The notes: generated by a model not told the origin, from the sequence alone. A stretch of DNA of 64,000 bases from Aphodosoma sp045631465 (GCA_045631465.1 JAZQUV010000018.1:1-64000); one strand, 5' to 3'; positions 1 through 8,524 are shown, counted from the first letter of the stretch. Translations and numbers: made by a program.

Positions 1-397
1 GAAGCGTTCCGGAATATCCGAACAAGCGAAGCGTTCCGGAATATCCGAACAAGCGAAGCGTTCCGGAATATCCAAACAAGCGAAGCGATCCGGAACATCC
101 AAACAAGCGAAGCGTTCCGGAATATCCGAACAAGCGAAGCGTTCCGGAACATCTGAACAAGCAAAACAATCCAGAACATCCAAACAAGCGAAGCGTTCCG
201 GAATATCCGAACAAGCGAAGCGTTCCGGAATATCCGAACAAGCGAAGCGTTCCGGAATATCCAAACAAGCGAAGCGATCCGGAACATCCAAACAAGCGAA
301 GCGTTCCGGAATATCCGAACAAGCGAAGCAATCCGGAACATCCGAACAAGCGAAGCGATCCGAAACATCCGAACAAGCGAAGCGATCCGAAATTTCC
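1..397. repeat. 27-bp tandem repeat array (about 14.7 units)
   Basis: A 27-bp unit (gaagcgttccggaatatcc followed by gaacaagc) is repeated from base 1 to about 397, so the array probably continues to the left of the window. Units vary at a few positions. Units 1-5 and 8-12 carry the same series of variants, giving a 189-bp (7-unit) higher-order period. Because 27 is divisible by three, all three minus-strand frames read through the units I checked (for example ACSDIPERF). No start, ribosome site or flanking coding sequence supports a gene, so I call it a repeat only. Confidence 0.93.
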
Positions 398-668
398 ACA
401 CTATTCACCACCAAAAACACACTAAATTCCCATTTTCACGCCAAAATCCCCTTCTAACACCCCTAAAACTCCTCCAATTCACCCCAAAAACCACATATTA
501 CACCCCTCACTCTCACCAAAAAACATGCTGTACAACATATTTCACAAAACACACTCTAAATACACACAAACAAAAGTGTATCAATCAATTAACCCATAAA
601 ATACAACAAACAACACACATTTAATATGTTAAATAACATTAAATAATTCAACTTTTTCTCGAAAATAC
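398..668. other. AT-rich intergenic stretch, no gene seen
   Basis: Between the tandem array and the small-RNA promoter the DNA is very A/C-rich on the plus strand. I found no open reading frame, hairpin or tRNA-like fold that I would support. Confidence 0.6.
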
Positions 669-698
669 TTGCTAATTCAAAAAAAAGTCGTAACTTTG
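669..698 (+). promoter_or_regulatory. Bacteroidota-type promoter for small RNA / rlmN
   Basis: TTG at 669-671 and TAACTTTG at 691-698 are separated by 19 bp, matching the Bacteroidota sigma-factor consensus (-33 TTG, -7 TAnnTTTG). Transcription should begin near 704, at the start of the probable small RNA. Confidence 0.82.
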
Positions 699-703
699 CA
701 ACG

Positions 704-776
704 TGTTTTTCATGGTATTAGATTTAAGGTTAAGAAAAGATTGTGGTAGCCGCGAGGGCTGCCCTTTCTTGTTTTT
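704..776 (+). ncRNA. Probable Bacteroidales-1-like small RNA with terminator-like hairpin
   Basis: Directly after a strong promoter is a non-coding segment with the stretch tattagatttaaggttaag, then a hairpin: ggtagcc and ggctgcc pair around a gcgag loop, with outer pairing of aagaaa to tttctt and a following run of T. The segment (promoter, conserved leader, terminal hairpin) matches my memory of the Bacteroidales-1 RNA motif, a small RNA of unknown function found in Bacteroidales. It could also be a leader controlling rlmN, whose start codon lies about 70 bases downstream. The family name is recalled and was not searched. Confidence 0.6.
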
Positions 777-810
777 AGACCTACCCTATTCTGACTAAAT
801 TACAGAGAAT

Positions 811-841
811 TCTCAACTTTCAACTCTCAACTTTCAACTTA
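811..841. repeat. CAACTTT/CAACTCT heptamer repeat just upstream of rlmN
   Basis: Tandem heptamers of the form caacttt and caactct fill the last 30 bases before the rlmN start codon. A similar array lies at 4053-4093. They take the place of any recognisable Shine-Dalgarno sequence. Confidence 0.7.
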
Positions 842-843
842 AT

Positions 844-1863
844 ATGACTCCCCTATTAGGCCGTACTCTCGCAGAACTTAAAGAGATTGCTCAACAAGCT
901 GGTCTCCCTGCTTTCACAGGCAAACAAATTGCCGACTGGCTCTACAAAAAACATGTCACTTCTATCGACCAAATGACCAATATCTCGGTCAAAGGTCGCG
1001 ATGCGCTCAAAACCAACTACTGCGTTGGCATCACCCAACCTGGTTGGTCGGCAGCATCAACTGATGGCACTAAAAAATATCTCTTCCAAACTGCTCATGG
1101 TCAAATCGAAACGGTTTTTATCCCCGAAGACGACCGTGGCACTCTCTGCGTATCTTGCCAAGTGGGTTGCAAAATGAATTGCCAATTCTGCATGACTGGC
1201 AAACAAGGTTGGAGCGGTAGCCTCACTGCTGCCGAAATCATGAACCAAATATGCGGTATCCCTGAGGTTGACCGCCTCACCAACATCGTATTCATGGGCA
1301 TGGGCGAACCTTTCGACAATACTCTCGAAATCCTTCGCACTTGCGAAATCCTGACTGCCGACTGGGGCTTTGCTTGGAGCCCTCGCCGCATCACGGTGTC
1401 AAGCGTCGGCCTCATCCCTGGCATGAAGGAGTTCCTCAATAAAACCGAATGCCACCTAGCCATCTCGCTCCACAACCCATTCCCTGACGAACGCGCCAAA
1501 ATCATGCCAGCCGAAAAGGCGTATAGCATCACTCGCGTCATCGACGAAATCAAAAAATATGATTGGGAGCACCAACGCCGCATCTCATTCGAGTATATCG
1601 TATTCGAAGGACTCAACGATATGCAACGCCACGCCAGCGAACTTGTCCGCCTACTCAAAGGCTTCACTTGCCGCGTCAATCTCATCCGTTGGCACGCTAT
1701 CCCAGGCATGGACATGCACAGTCCTAACGACGAACGCATGATTTGGCTACGCGACTATCTCACCGACAATGGCGTCATCTGCACCATCCGTCGCTCTCGT
1801 GGCGAAGACATCATGGCTGCTTGCGGACTCCTCTCTAGCAATCACAAACACTCCAACGAATGA
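844..1863 (+). CDS. rlmN: Dual-specificity RNA methyltransferase RlmN (radical SAM)
   Basis: Radical-SAM enzyme that methylates C2 of A2503 in 23S rRNA and of A37 in some tRNAs, in the cytoplasm. The 339-residue product has the expected family length. The 4Fe-4S cluster motif CKMNCQFC is visible (C109, C113, C116), and the conserved C-terminal cysteine of the methylation mechanism is present in DIMAACG (about C327). The GEP motif typical of radical-SAM folds is in MGMGEP. The ATG at 844 is the first good start after the small-RNA hairpin. The gene overlaps the next one by 4 bp (ATGA), so the two are almost certainly co-transcribed. The promoter at 669-698 may serve both if transcription passes the hairpin. 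Confidence 0.97.
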   Translation: MTPLLGRTLAELKEIAQQAGLPAFTGKQIADWLYKKHVTSIDQMTNISVKGRDALKTNYCVGITQPGWSAASTDGTKKYLFQTAHGQIETVFIPEDDRGTLCVSCQVGCKMNCQFCMTGKQGWSGSLTAAEIMNQICGIPEVDRLTNIVFMGMGEPFDNTLEILRTCEILTADWGFAWSPRRITVSSVGLIPGMKEFLNKTECHLAISLHNPFPDERAKIMPAEKAYSITRVIDEIKKYDWEHQRRISFEYIVFEGLNDMQRHASELVRLLKGFTCRVNLIRWHAIPGMDMHSPNDERMIWLRDYLTDNGVICTIRRSRGEDIMAACGLLSSNHKHSNE

Positions 1864-2582
1864 CACAACTCACTAAATACAAACAACTTATCTCTCAATA
1901 CGAAGATATGCAATATTTCACTACCGACCCCATCGCGGTAGTGAAACTTTTATATACCCCCCAAGATATCGAAATCATGGCGGTCGTTGCCTCATGGCTC
2001 GCCTATGGCAATCGCAATCAGATATTCAAAAAATGCAACATGGCTCTCGACACAATGCAACATGCTCCCCTCGAATATCTCAAATCGGGCAAATGGCAAG
2101 AATTCAAAAACTCAACACAAAACTTCTACCGCCTATTCACCTACCACGACTTCTATAGCCTCCTCAACTGCCTACATTCAATCTACGCCCAACATTCTAC
2201 CCTCGAAGAGGCTATCCTCCACCATCTACAACTCAATCCTGAAGCCGACTATCTCGATGCCCTCATCTCTCTCTTGCCTACCAAAGGCATACCCAAAGAC
2301 AAATCTTCGGCTTGCAAACGCCTCTGTCTTATGCTCCGTTGGCTCATACGCCAAAACTCAAAAGTCGACATCGGTCTTTGGCACTCTTTCGATCAATCGA
2401 AACTCCTCATTCCTCTCGACACTCACGTATGGCGCATTGCTCACAACGAGGGCCTACTCTCTCGCTCAAATCCCGACATGAAAAGTGTCATCGAACTCAC
2501 ACAAAAATGCCGCTCTCTCTTCCCTAACGACCCCGCGTCTATGGATTTCGCCCTATTCGGCATCGGCTTTTTCAACAAATAA
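1860..2582 (+). CDS. TIGR02757 / DUF2400 family protein
   Basis: A 240-residue cytoplasmic protein of the conserved, uncharacterised TIGR02757 (DUF2400) family common in Bacteroidota. The segment IPLDTHVWRIAHNEGLLS resembles the catalytic-aspartate region of HhH-GPD DNA glycosylases (VDTHV..R), and the C-terminus FALFGIG fits the family. This suggests, but does not show, a nucleic-acid role. The start overlaps the rlmN stop by 4 bp, which implies translational coupling. A strong hairpin terminator follows within 10 bases. No activity is assigned. Confidence 0.85.
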   Translation: MTQLTKYKQLISQYEDMQYFTTDPIAVVKLLYTPQDIEIMAVVASWLAYGNRNQIFKKCNMALDTMQHAPLEYLKSGKWQEFKNSTQNFYRLFTYHDFYSLLNCLHSIYAQHSTLEEAILHHLQLNPEADYLDALISLLPTKGIPKDKSSACKRLCLMLRWLIRQNSKVDIGLWHSFDQSKLLIPLDTHVWRIAHNEGLLSRSNPDMKSVIELTQKCRSLFPNDPASMDFALFGIGFFNK

Positions 2583-2589
2583 CCACATA

Positions 2590-2630
2590 CAAAAAGGCTG
2601 TAACATTTTATGCTACAGCCTTTTTTGTAT
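2590..2630. terminator. Bidirectional hairpin terminator
   Basis: ggctgta and tacagcc form a stem around an 11-base loop, flanked by A-runs and T-runs on both sides. It lies between the converging TIGR02757 gene (plus) and the histidine kinase gene (minus) and can stop both transcripts. Confidence 0.9.
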
Positions 2631-2649
2631 ATACATTATAGCAAAACGA

Positions 2650-3900
2650 CTACCTACGCAACGAAAACGAAAATTCCAAACCTCCCTCTTGCGCCGTCCT
2701 CGCCTTAATTTGTCCCTTATGAAACAGCACCGCATTCTTCACTATCGCCAACCCCAATCCTGTGCCTCCCAACTTCCTACTACGCCCTTTATCTACACGA
2801 TAAAACCGCTCAAACAAATGACTCAGATGCTTCGCCTCAACTCCCACACCATTATCTCTCACTATGAAATAATGATACTGCGGGTCGCTATGCGATAATA
2901 TCACCTTCACCGTAACTCCCTCGCCTGCATAGGCTATCGAATTGTCTATCAAATTCCTAAATATCGAATACAGCAACGACCTATTCCCATGTAAAATAAC
3001 ATCTGGTGGCAACTGCATCTCCACATTCACTCCCCTCCGCTCTGCCGCCTCTGCCGTATCACGAATCACATCATAAACCACACCCACCACATCAACATCT
3101 TCTCTCTCATACAACCGCTTGCTATCTGTCATCTTATTCAGCATCGATATATCCTCCAACAACGATGTCAATCGCCTCGACTGCTGATATGTCCGCTCTA
3201 TGAAAAAACTCTGTTTCTCCCTATCTATATCCGGATTTGCTATCAAACTCTCCATATAACCCAATATCGCAGCAACAGGCGTCTTCAACTCATGCGCTAC
3301 GTTCTGTGTCAATTCTCTCCGTGTGCGCAACTCACTGTTTTTCACCGATTCCGACAATCTATCCGAAATCACAAACAACAGCACCATCACCACCAACAAT
3401 GCTATTGCAAAGAAGTTCAAAAACTCCATATTTGCCTCCAACGCCCCTATCAAACTCACATTATATGGCAATGCTGCTCGCACATACACATCTCCAAACC
3501 TCTGCGCAAAATAATAATACTCAACACCATCCACTGTCGATTCTCTCACTGCCGAACCAAAAACACCATCTCTTGCCTCCTCTATCTCTTCCCTACTCAA
3601 ATGGTTCTCTATCACCCAAATATCTGCCGACGAATCATATATCACCCGCCCCTCTCTATCTATCACCGACACACGCAACGCCGTATCTGGCATCAAACTG
3701 AGCAAACTATCCATATCAAACATATCCCCCTCTATCAACCCCAAATTATGATATATAATATCATTATACGCCTCCAATCGCGTATTCAACTGCTCACGCC
3801 TAAACTCCTTCTCCCTCCCATACTGAAACAGTGCCACCGACACCATCAGCACCACAAACAACACCGAATACGACAACAACAATTTTGTATATAACCGCAT
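2650..3900 (-). CDS. phoR: Sensor histidine kinase, PhoR-like
   Basis: Membrane histidine kinase of 416 residues. Transmembrane segments lie at about 8-26 and 160-179 around a periplasmic sensor region of about 130 residues. The HisKA helix carries AHELKTPVAAILGY with phospho-acceptor H203. The ATPase domain shows N-box NLIDNS, G1 DNGVGV, F-box FERFYR and G2 GTGLGLAIVK. It lies downstream of an OmpR-family regulator and next to pstSCAB, so a phosphate-starvation role (PhoR) is the natural reading. The 185-bp gap from the regulator has no clear promoter, so the two are probably co-transcribed. A substantial periplasmic loop, rather than the short one of E. coli PhoR, is seen in several phyla. 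Confidence 0.85.
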   Translation of the reverse strand: MRLYTKLLLSYSVLFVVLMVSVALFQYGREKEFRREQLNTRLEAYNDIIYHNLGLIEGDMFDMDSLLSLMPDTALRVSVIDREGRVIYDSSADIWVIENHLSREEIEEARDGVFGSAVRESTVDGVEYYYFAQRFGDVYVRAALPYNVSLIGALEANMEFLNFFAIALLVVMVLLFVISDRLSESVKNSELRTRRELTQNVAHELKTPVAAILGYMESLIANPDIDREKQSFFIERTYQQSRRLTSLLEDISMLNKMTDSKRLYEREDVDVVGVVYDVIRDTAEAAERRGVNVEMQLPPDVILHGNRSLLYSIFRNLIDNSIAYAGEGVTVKVILSHSDPQYHYFIVRDNGVGVEAKHLSHLFERFYRVDKGRSRKLGGTGLGLAIVKNAVLFHKGQIKARTAQEGGLEFSFSLRR

Positions 3901-4052
3901 TTAATTTAAAAGTAAAAATTAAAAAATTATCTAATAAGTAAATCCAAATCCCACGTTACTTACCTTAAACAGCACACATGAAATCCTAATAGCATCCGTG
4001 CCTTGCCTTCAAAAAGCGTAAAAAAATTGCGATTAGTGAAAAGTAAAATATT

Positions 4053-4093
4053 AACTTTCAACTCTCAACTTTAAACTTTCAACTTTCAACTCT
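4053..4093. repeat. CAACTTT/CAACTCT heptamer repeat
   Basis: Heptamers caactct, caacttt and aaacttt run in tandem up to and into the 3-prime end of the response-regulator gene. It is the same family as 811-841. Confidence 0.65.
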
Positions 4094-4790
4094 TAAAAGA
4101 ATACCCATACCCTTGTCGCGACACCAACTGCACTCCATACCTACCAATCTTCTTCCGCACTCGCGTGATATTCACATCCACCGTCCTATCCAACACACAA
4201 ACATCATCGTGCCACACCATTTTCAATATCTCTTCACGCGAAAACACTCGGTTTAGATTCTCTATAAATAATTTCAACAACTCAAACTCTCGCTTCGTAA
4301 ATGCCACATCTCTCCCATCTATCTCTACTGTCTTATTATCTATATTCATCACTATCGACTCATACTCTACTGTCTTACCGCCCAACTGACGAATCGCAGT
4401 CTGAACCGGTGATTGCACTGCCGTGCGCCTCATCACTGCCTTCACCCTCAGCATCACCTCTTTTATCGAAAATGGTTTAGATATATAATCGTCAGCTCCT
4501 AGATTAAACCCTGTAACCAAGTCATTCTCAGCATCGCGTGCCGTAACAAATATTATTGGCACTCGCTTCAACTGCTCGTCTTCTCTCATCATCTTTGCCA
4601 TCTTGAATCCCGATATCTCACCCATCATCACATCTAGCAACACCAACGCATAGTCCGACAATCGCAAACGCAACGCTTCCTCTGCCGAATGCGCCACATC
4701 TACATTATATCCCTCTAACTCAAGATTAAACTGCAATATCTCGCACAAATCCTCCTCATCATCTACCACCAAAATTCTATTATTTGCCAT
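4086..4790 (-). CDS. phoB: OmpR/PhoB-family response regulator
   Basis: A 234-residue DNA-binding response regulator. The receiver domain shows the acid pair D10/D11, phosphorylation site D53 in LLDVMM, T83 and K105 (SKPF). A winged-helix output domain occupies about residues 135-234, with the recognition region VLDRTVDVNITRVRKK. A longer reading frame back to 4844 exists, but it would run through a near-perfect promoter (-7 at 4814-4821), so the ATG at 4790 before MANNRILVVDDEEDL is chosen. It precedes the kinase gene and follows pstB. A Pho-box-like direct repeat upstream suggests autoregulation. Confidence 0.9.
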   Translation of the reverse strand: MANNRILVVDDEEDLCEILQFNLELEGYNVDVAHSAEEALRLRLSDYALVLLDVMMGEISGFKMAKMMREDEQLKRVPIIFVTARDAENDLVTGFNLGADDYISKPFSIKEVMLRVKAVMRRTAVQSPVQTAIRQLGGKTVEYESIVMNIDNKTVEIDGRDVAFTKREFELLKLFIENLNRVFSREEILKMVWHDDVCVLDRTVDVNITRVRKKIGRYGVQLVSRQGYGYSFKS

Positions 4791-4813
4791 AGTGCTTTGT
4801 TTTAAATTCCGAT

Positions 4814-4821
4814 GCAAAGTT
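4814..4821 (-). promoter_or_regulatory. -7 promoter element of phoB
   Basis: On the minus strand the sequence reads TAACTTTG, the Bacteroidota -7 box, 24 bases before the phoB start codon. A TTG at 4842-4844 could be the -33 element (20-bp spacer), but it overlaps the Pho-box-like repeat. Confidence 0.8.
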
Positions 4822-4832
4822 ACAAATAATTT

Positions 4833-4850
4833 GTTACAAAACAATTACAC
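4833..4850 (-). promoter_or_regulatory. Pho-box-like operator before phoB
   Basis: On the minus strand GTGTAAT and TTGTAAC are separated by 4 bp: two 7-bp direct repeats with an 11-bp period, the architecture bound by PhoB dimers. It starts 11 bp upstream of the -7 element. Two closer matches (TTGTAAT-N4-TTGTAAT) precede the two porin genes at nearly the same distance. Confidence 0.65.
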
Positions 4851-4861
4851 AATCAAATTAT

Positions 4862-5629
4862 TTACCCCATTTCCCCTGTCAAATATGCTTTTGTGCGTTC
4901 GTCTTTGGGGTTCGAAAACATATCGCTTGTATCGCCATACTCAACCAATTCTCCTAAATACATAAACATCGACCGCTCTGATATTCTTTGTGCTTGACCC
5001 ATATTGTGTGTAACTATCAGTATCGTTACCTCTTTTTTCAACTCTACCAATAACTCTTCTATATGTTTTGTCGCAATTGGATCAAGTGCCGATGTTGGCT
5101 CGTCCATCAATAGCACATCTGGTTGCAATGCCAATGCTCTCGCAATGCACAATCGCTGCTGCTGTCCGCCCGACAGAAATGTTCCTTTCTTATTCAACAC
5201 ATCTTTTACCTCATCCCACAACGACACATTACGCAAACATCTCTCTACTGTCTCATCTCTATCGCTTTTGGCCAATTTAATTCCATTCAACGCAAAGCCT
5301 GCCAATACATTATCATAAATACTCATTGTCGGAAATGGCGTTGGTCTCTGAAATACCATACCTACTCTACGACGCACCTCAATTGGCTCCATCGAGAGTA
5401 TGTTTTCGCCATTTAGCAATATCTCTCCATCCACTCGTATGTTTGGATATAGGTTATGCATAAGATTCACTGCGCGCAATAATGTAGATTTTCCACATCC
5501 CGATGGGCCCATAATGGCGGTAATACTATTTTTCTCTATCTCTGCCGACACGTATTTCACTGCCATTGTTTGCTTGGTGTATGACACACAAGTCTTCTTA
5601 AATTCAACTATTGGTTTTATTGATTCCAT
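4862..5629 (-). CDS. pstB: Phosphate ABC transporter ATPase PstB
   Basis: ATP-binding subunit (255 residues) of the high-affinity phosphate importer, at the cytoplasmic face. Walker A is GPSGCGKST, the Q-loop sequence is VGMVFQRPTPFP, the ABC signature is LSGGQQQRLCIARAL, and Walker B is VLLMDEPTSALDP. The QRPTPFP stretch is typical of PstB. The start overlaps the pstA 3-prime end by 13 bp. No phoU follows; the next gene is the PhoB-like regulator with its own promoter. Confidence 0.95.
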   Translation of the reverse strand: MESIKPIVEFKKTCVSYTKQTMAVKYVSAEIEKNSITAIMGPSGCGKSTLLRAVNLMHNLYPNIRVDGEILLNGENILSMEPIEVRRRVGMVFQRPTPFPTMSIYDNVLAGFALNGIKLAKSDRDETVERCLRNVSLWDEVKDVLNKKGTFLSGGQQQRLCIARALALQPDVLLMDEPTSALDPIATKHIEELLVELKKEVTILIVTHNMGQAQRISERSMFMYLGELVEYGDTSDMFSNPKDERTKAYLTGEMG

Positions 5630-6471
5630 TTCTTTATCAAACTTTTAGATGTAATATTCAACATAAACACAAATAATAGAAGCACCAACGATGCTCCCCA
5701 AATCAATTCTTGCAGATTGGGGTCGTTAAAGAATTCCCAAATCAACAGTGGCACTGCCGATATTGGCTTGTCTATCGACCATCTGACCAACGAACACCCT
5801 AATGCTGTGAACATCAACGGTGCTGTCTCGCCTATCACTCGCGATATTGCCAACAACACTCCCGTAAATATTCCCCCAAATGCCACAGGCAATTGCACCC
5901 GCATCATCACTCTTGCACGATTCCCCCCTAGTGCCAGCCCTGCCTCTTTCAACGATGCTGGCACTATTTTCAATGTCTCTTCGGTCGAACGCACTATCAA
6001 TGGCAACATCATTATACATAGTGCCACACTTCCCGCTATGGCTGAGTAACCTTTCATCGGCACTACCACCCATATATAAGTGATAATGCCTATTATCACC
6101 GATGGCGTACCTTGCAATAGGTCTGTGAGATAACTAACCACTTGTGCGAATCTATTTTTGCTATTTTCGGCTAAAAACGCTCCACACATTATGCCCACTG
6201 GCACTGCTACTACCACTGCCATACCGAGCATAATCAGCGTACCTACAATGCCATTTGCTATGCCTCCTGGTATCGGCTCGCCTGCCTCTATTGCCTTCAT
6301 TGCTCTATATGCCGTAGGGGTTGGTTCTGTGAAAAACGACCATGTCAACTGGTCATAACCTCGCAAAAACACTTCGCCTAATATCGCAAACAACGGCACG
6401 GTTGTCAATCCTGCCAACAAGCAAATCAACCAAAAGGCTATCTTATCTTCCATTAAACGTCTTTTTATCAT
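5617..6471 (-). CDS. pstA: Phosphate ABC transporter permease PstA
   Basis: A 284-residue inner-membrane permease with about six hydrophobic segments and the EAA-type loop LKEAGLALGGNRARVMMRVQLP that contacts PstB. The stretch SRVIGETAPLMFTALG is characteristic of PstA, and the size is normal for the family. It follows pstC with a 4-bp gap and overlaps pstB by 13 bp, so the operon is tightly coupled. Confidence 0.95.
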   Translation of the reverse strand: MIKRRLMEDKIAFWLICLLAGLTTVPLFAILGEVFLRGYDQLTWSFFTEPTPTAYRAMKAIEAGEPIPGGIANGIVGTLIMLGMAVVVAVPVGIMCGAFLAENSKNRFAQVVSYLTDLLQGTPSVIIGIITYIWVVVPMKGYSAIAGSVALCIMMLPLIVRSTEETLKIVPASLKEAGLALGGNRARVMMRVQLPVAFGGIFTGVLLAISRVIGETAPLMFTALGCSLVRWSIDKPISAVPLLIWEFFNDPNLQELIWGASLVLLLFVFMLNITSKSLIKKWNQ

Positions 6472-6475
6472 ACTC

Positions 6476-7333
6476 TTATACTATTCTTGCTCGTTTTATC
6501 ATTATTTTACCTACCATATTTATCACTGCTGTCATCAAAAACAATATCAACCCTATGGCTATCAACGACGATAGTCGCAACCCCTCTGCCTCGCCAAATT
6601 GATTGGCTATAATTGATGCCATCGAGTTTCCTGTCGAGGTTATCGAATCTGGGATGTTATTCGTATTTCCTATCAACATTGTCACTGTCATTGTTTCGCC
6701 TAATGCACGACCTATTGCCAAAACATACGACGAAAATATCCCCGATCCTGCCACAGGGAACACCACTTTGCGCATCACCTCAAATCGTGTTGCTCCCAAA
6801 CTATACGCCCCTTCTTTCAAATCCGATGGCACCATTTTTATAAATTCCGCGCTCAATGAGGCGGCATATGGTATAATCATTATTGCCAACACCATCGAGG
6901 CTGTGAGTACCCCCGACCCTTGTGCCGATATATTCAATGCCATAATCACTGGGCGCAAACTATAAAATCCCCACAACCCATATATTATTGAAGGAATACC
7001 TGCCAACAAATCAACCACTGCACTCAACACCGAGGCCACTTTCGTTCCCTTAAAATACTCTCCCACAAACAATGCCACTGGCAACGAAAACGGTATACAA
7101 AACACAAGTGCCAACATAGTGGTCATCAGCGTGCCGGTTATAAACGGCAATGCCCCATACTGCTCTGCGTTTTCTGTATAGCTCCATTCCGACGAGGTCA
7201 AAAACCGAAAAAATCCAAAATGCTCAAATGCCTCGTATGCGTCAGTGACGAGGGCATAAATCACGCCCCCGCACACTATCGGCACAACCAATGCTGATGC
7301 AAATAATATTACTCTATATATTTTATCACTCAT
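6476..7333 (-). CDS. pstC: Phosphate ABC transporter permease PstC
   Basis: A 285-residue permease partner of PstA with six predicted transmembrane segments. Typical PstC features are GIPSIIYGLWGFY, the EAA loop LKEGAYSLGATRFEVMRKVVFP and ALGETMTVTMLIGN. A large periplasmic loop of about 45 residues follows the first helix, as in the family. It is separated from pstS by 4 bp and from pstA by 4 bp. Confidence 0.95.
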   Translation of the reverse strand: MSDKIYRVILFASALVVPIVCGGVIYALVTDAYEAFEHFGFFRFLTSSEWSYTENAEQYGALPFITGTLMTTMLALVFCIPFSLPVALFVGEYFKGTKVASVLSAVVDLLAGIPSIIYGLWGFYSLRPVIMALNISAQGSGVLTASMVLAIMIIPYAASLSAEFIKMVPSDLKEGAYSLGATRFEVMRKVVFPVAGSGIFSSYVLAIGRALGETMTVTMLIGNTNNIPDSITSTGNSMASIIANQFGEAEGLRLSSLIAIGLILFLMTAVINMVGKIMIKRARIV

Positions 7334-7337
7334 ATAG

Positions 7338-8447
7338 TTATTCCATTATTGCTACTCCGTCATACGTCACCGACTTCAAGTTCATCATACTCAACTCTTT
7401 CGCCTTCTCTGGCAGTGGAGCATAATGCACCTCTGTCGTCAATGCTTGCACCTCATCCGAAAGCACATATTTCAACAAGTCTAATGTTGCCCCTGCTTGC
7501 TCTTTGCTTCTTCCTGAATAATTTTGCTCTTTATAAATAATCATCCATGTGAATGTTGCAATTGGATAAGCTCCTTTCGCATCCGAATTTGTTATTGAGC
7601 AACGTGTATCTGCTGGCATCTCTCCCGATGCTGCGGCCGAAATACTTTCCGCCGTTGGTTTCACAAATTCGCCTCTCTGATTTTCTATCGTTGCGTAGGC
7701 TATCTTCTGTGCAAAAGCATACTCCGAACCAACATACCCAATCGCGTTCTTTGTCTGTTTAATCACGCCTGCTACTCCCGGATTACCTTTTGCTGCCTGA
7801 CCTACAGCAAAATCCACCGATTTTCCTCTACCGTATTTCTCTGCCCACATCTCGCTCGCTTTTGTCAAATAATCCGTAAATACGAATGTCGTTCCCGAAC
7901 CGTCAGAGCGAAACACTGGCATAATCATCTCTGCTGGCAATTCTACTCCAGGATTTAATGCCACCAAACGTTCATCATTCCACATCGTAATTTCGCCTGC
8001 AAAAATCTGAGCTATCACCTCACCCGAAAGTTTCAAATCTTCCACTCCGTCAATATTATATGCCAACACTACTGCTCCCATACACGTAGGCACATGCACC
8101 ACTTCTGCCATCTCACTCATCTCTTTCTCCGACAAAAATGCATCGCTACCCGCAAAATCCACTATCTTATCTCTCAGATTGCGCACGCCTCCGCCCGAAC
8201 CAATACCTCCGTAGGCAACTACATCACCATTCACTTCGGCAAATTTCTCAAATACTACATTGTAAAACGGAAGTGGAAATGTCGCACCCGCACCCGACAA
8301 CTCCTGTGCCTCACGACCTCCATTCTTCGAATTACCACCACACGATGCCATTGCCATCATCATGGCCGAAACGACACCTACAATCATAACACGCATAACT
8401 AAATATGCACTACTTTTTTTAATCTCTTTTTTCATTTCTTTTTTCAT
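7338..8447 (-). CDS. pstS: Phosphate-binding lipoprotein PstS
   Basis: Periplasmic phosphate-binding component (369 residues), lipid-anchored. After a lysine-rich N-terminus and a hydrophobic segment, the lipobox MASC precedes GGNSKNGG. The mature domain begins with SGAGATFPLPFY, a PstS hallmark, and the phosphate loop RSDGSGTTFVFTDYL is visible. The first of several in-frame ATGs is kept, but the two downstream methionines (MKKEIKK, MRVMIVG) are possible starts. No terminator is visible between the preceding porin gene and pstS, so a porin-pstSCAB transcript driven from the Pho-box promoter near 9700 is plausible. Confidence 0.94.
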   Translation of the reverse strand: MKKEMKKEIKKSSAYLVMRVMIVGVVSAMMMAMASCGGNSKNGGREAQELSGAGATFPLPFYNVVFEKFAEVNGDVVAYGGIGSGGGVRNLRDKIVDFAGSDAFLSEKEMSEMAEVVHVPTCMGAVVLAYNIDGVEDLKLSGEVIAQIFAGEITMWNDERLVALNPGVELPAEMIMPVFRSDGSGTTFVFTDYLTKASEMWAEKYGRGKSVDFAVGQAAKGNPGVAGVIKQTKNAIGYVGSEYAFAQKIAYATIENQRGEFVKPTAESISAAASGEMPADTRCSITNSDAKGAYPIATFTWMIIYKEQNYSGRSKEQAGATLDLLKYVLSDEVQALTTEVHYAPLPEKAKELSMMNLKSVTYDGVAIME

Positions 8448-8524
8448 AATAAATCTCTTTTTTATTGTTAAAACTAAACTATTTTATCTCTCAATCCCCT
8501 CCACCTATCTTCTCCCTACCCTCA

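Noticed and set aside
1..397. CRISPR array
   Set aside because: The units are contiguous with no spacers, and no cas genes are present. The 11-bp and 8-bp arrays also lack spacers.
1..420. Minus-strand coding reading of the 27-bp array (ACSDIPERF repeats)
   Set aside because: All three minus frames are open only because 27 is a multiple of three; there is no start with a ribosome site or non-repetitive flank in the window.
1101..1739. A 212-residue minus-strand frame inside rlmN
   Set aside because: It is antisense to a clear rlmN gene, with arginine/serine-rich shadow composition and no promoter.
4791..4844. Longer start for the PhoB-like regulator (ATG at 4844)
   Set aside because: The extra 18 residues would be encoded by the promoter and Pho-box-like repeat; MANNRILVVDDEE at 4790 is the usual receiver-domain start.
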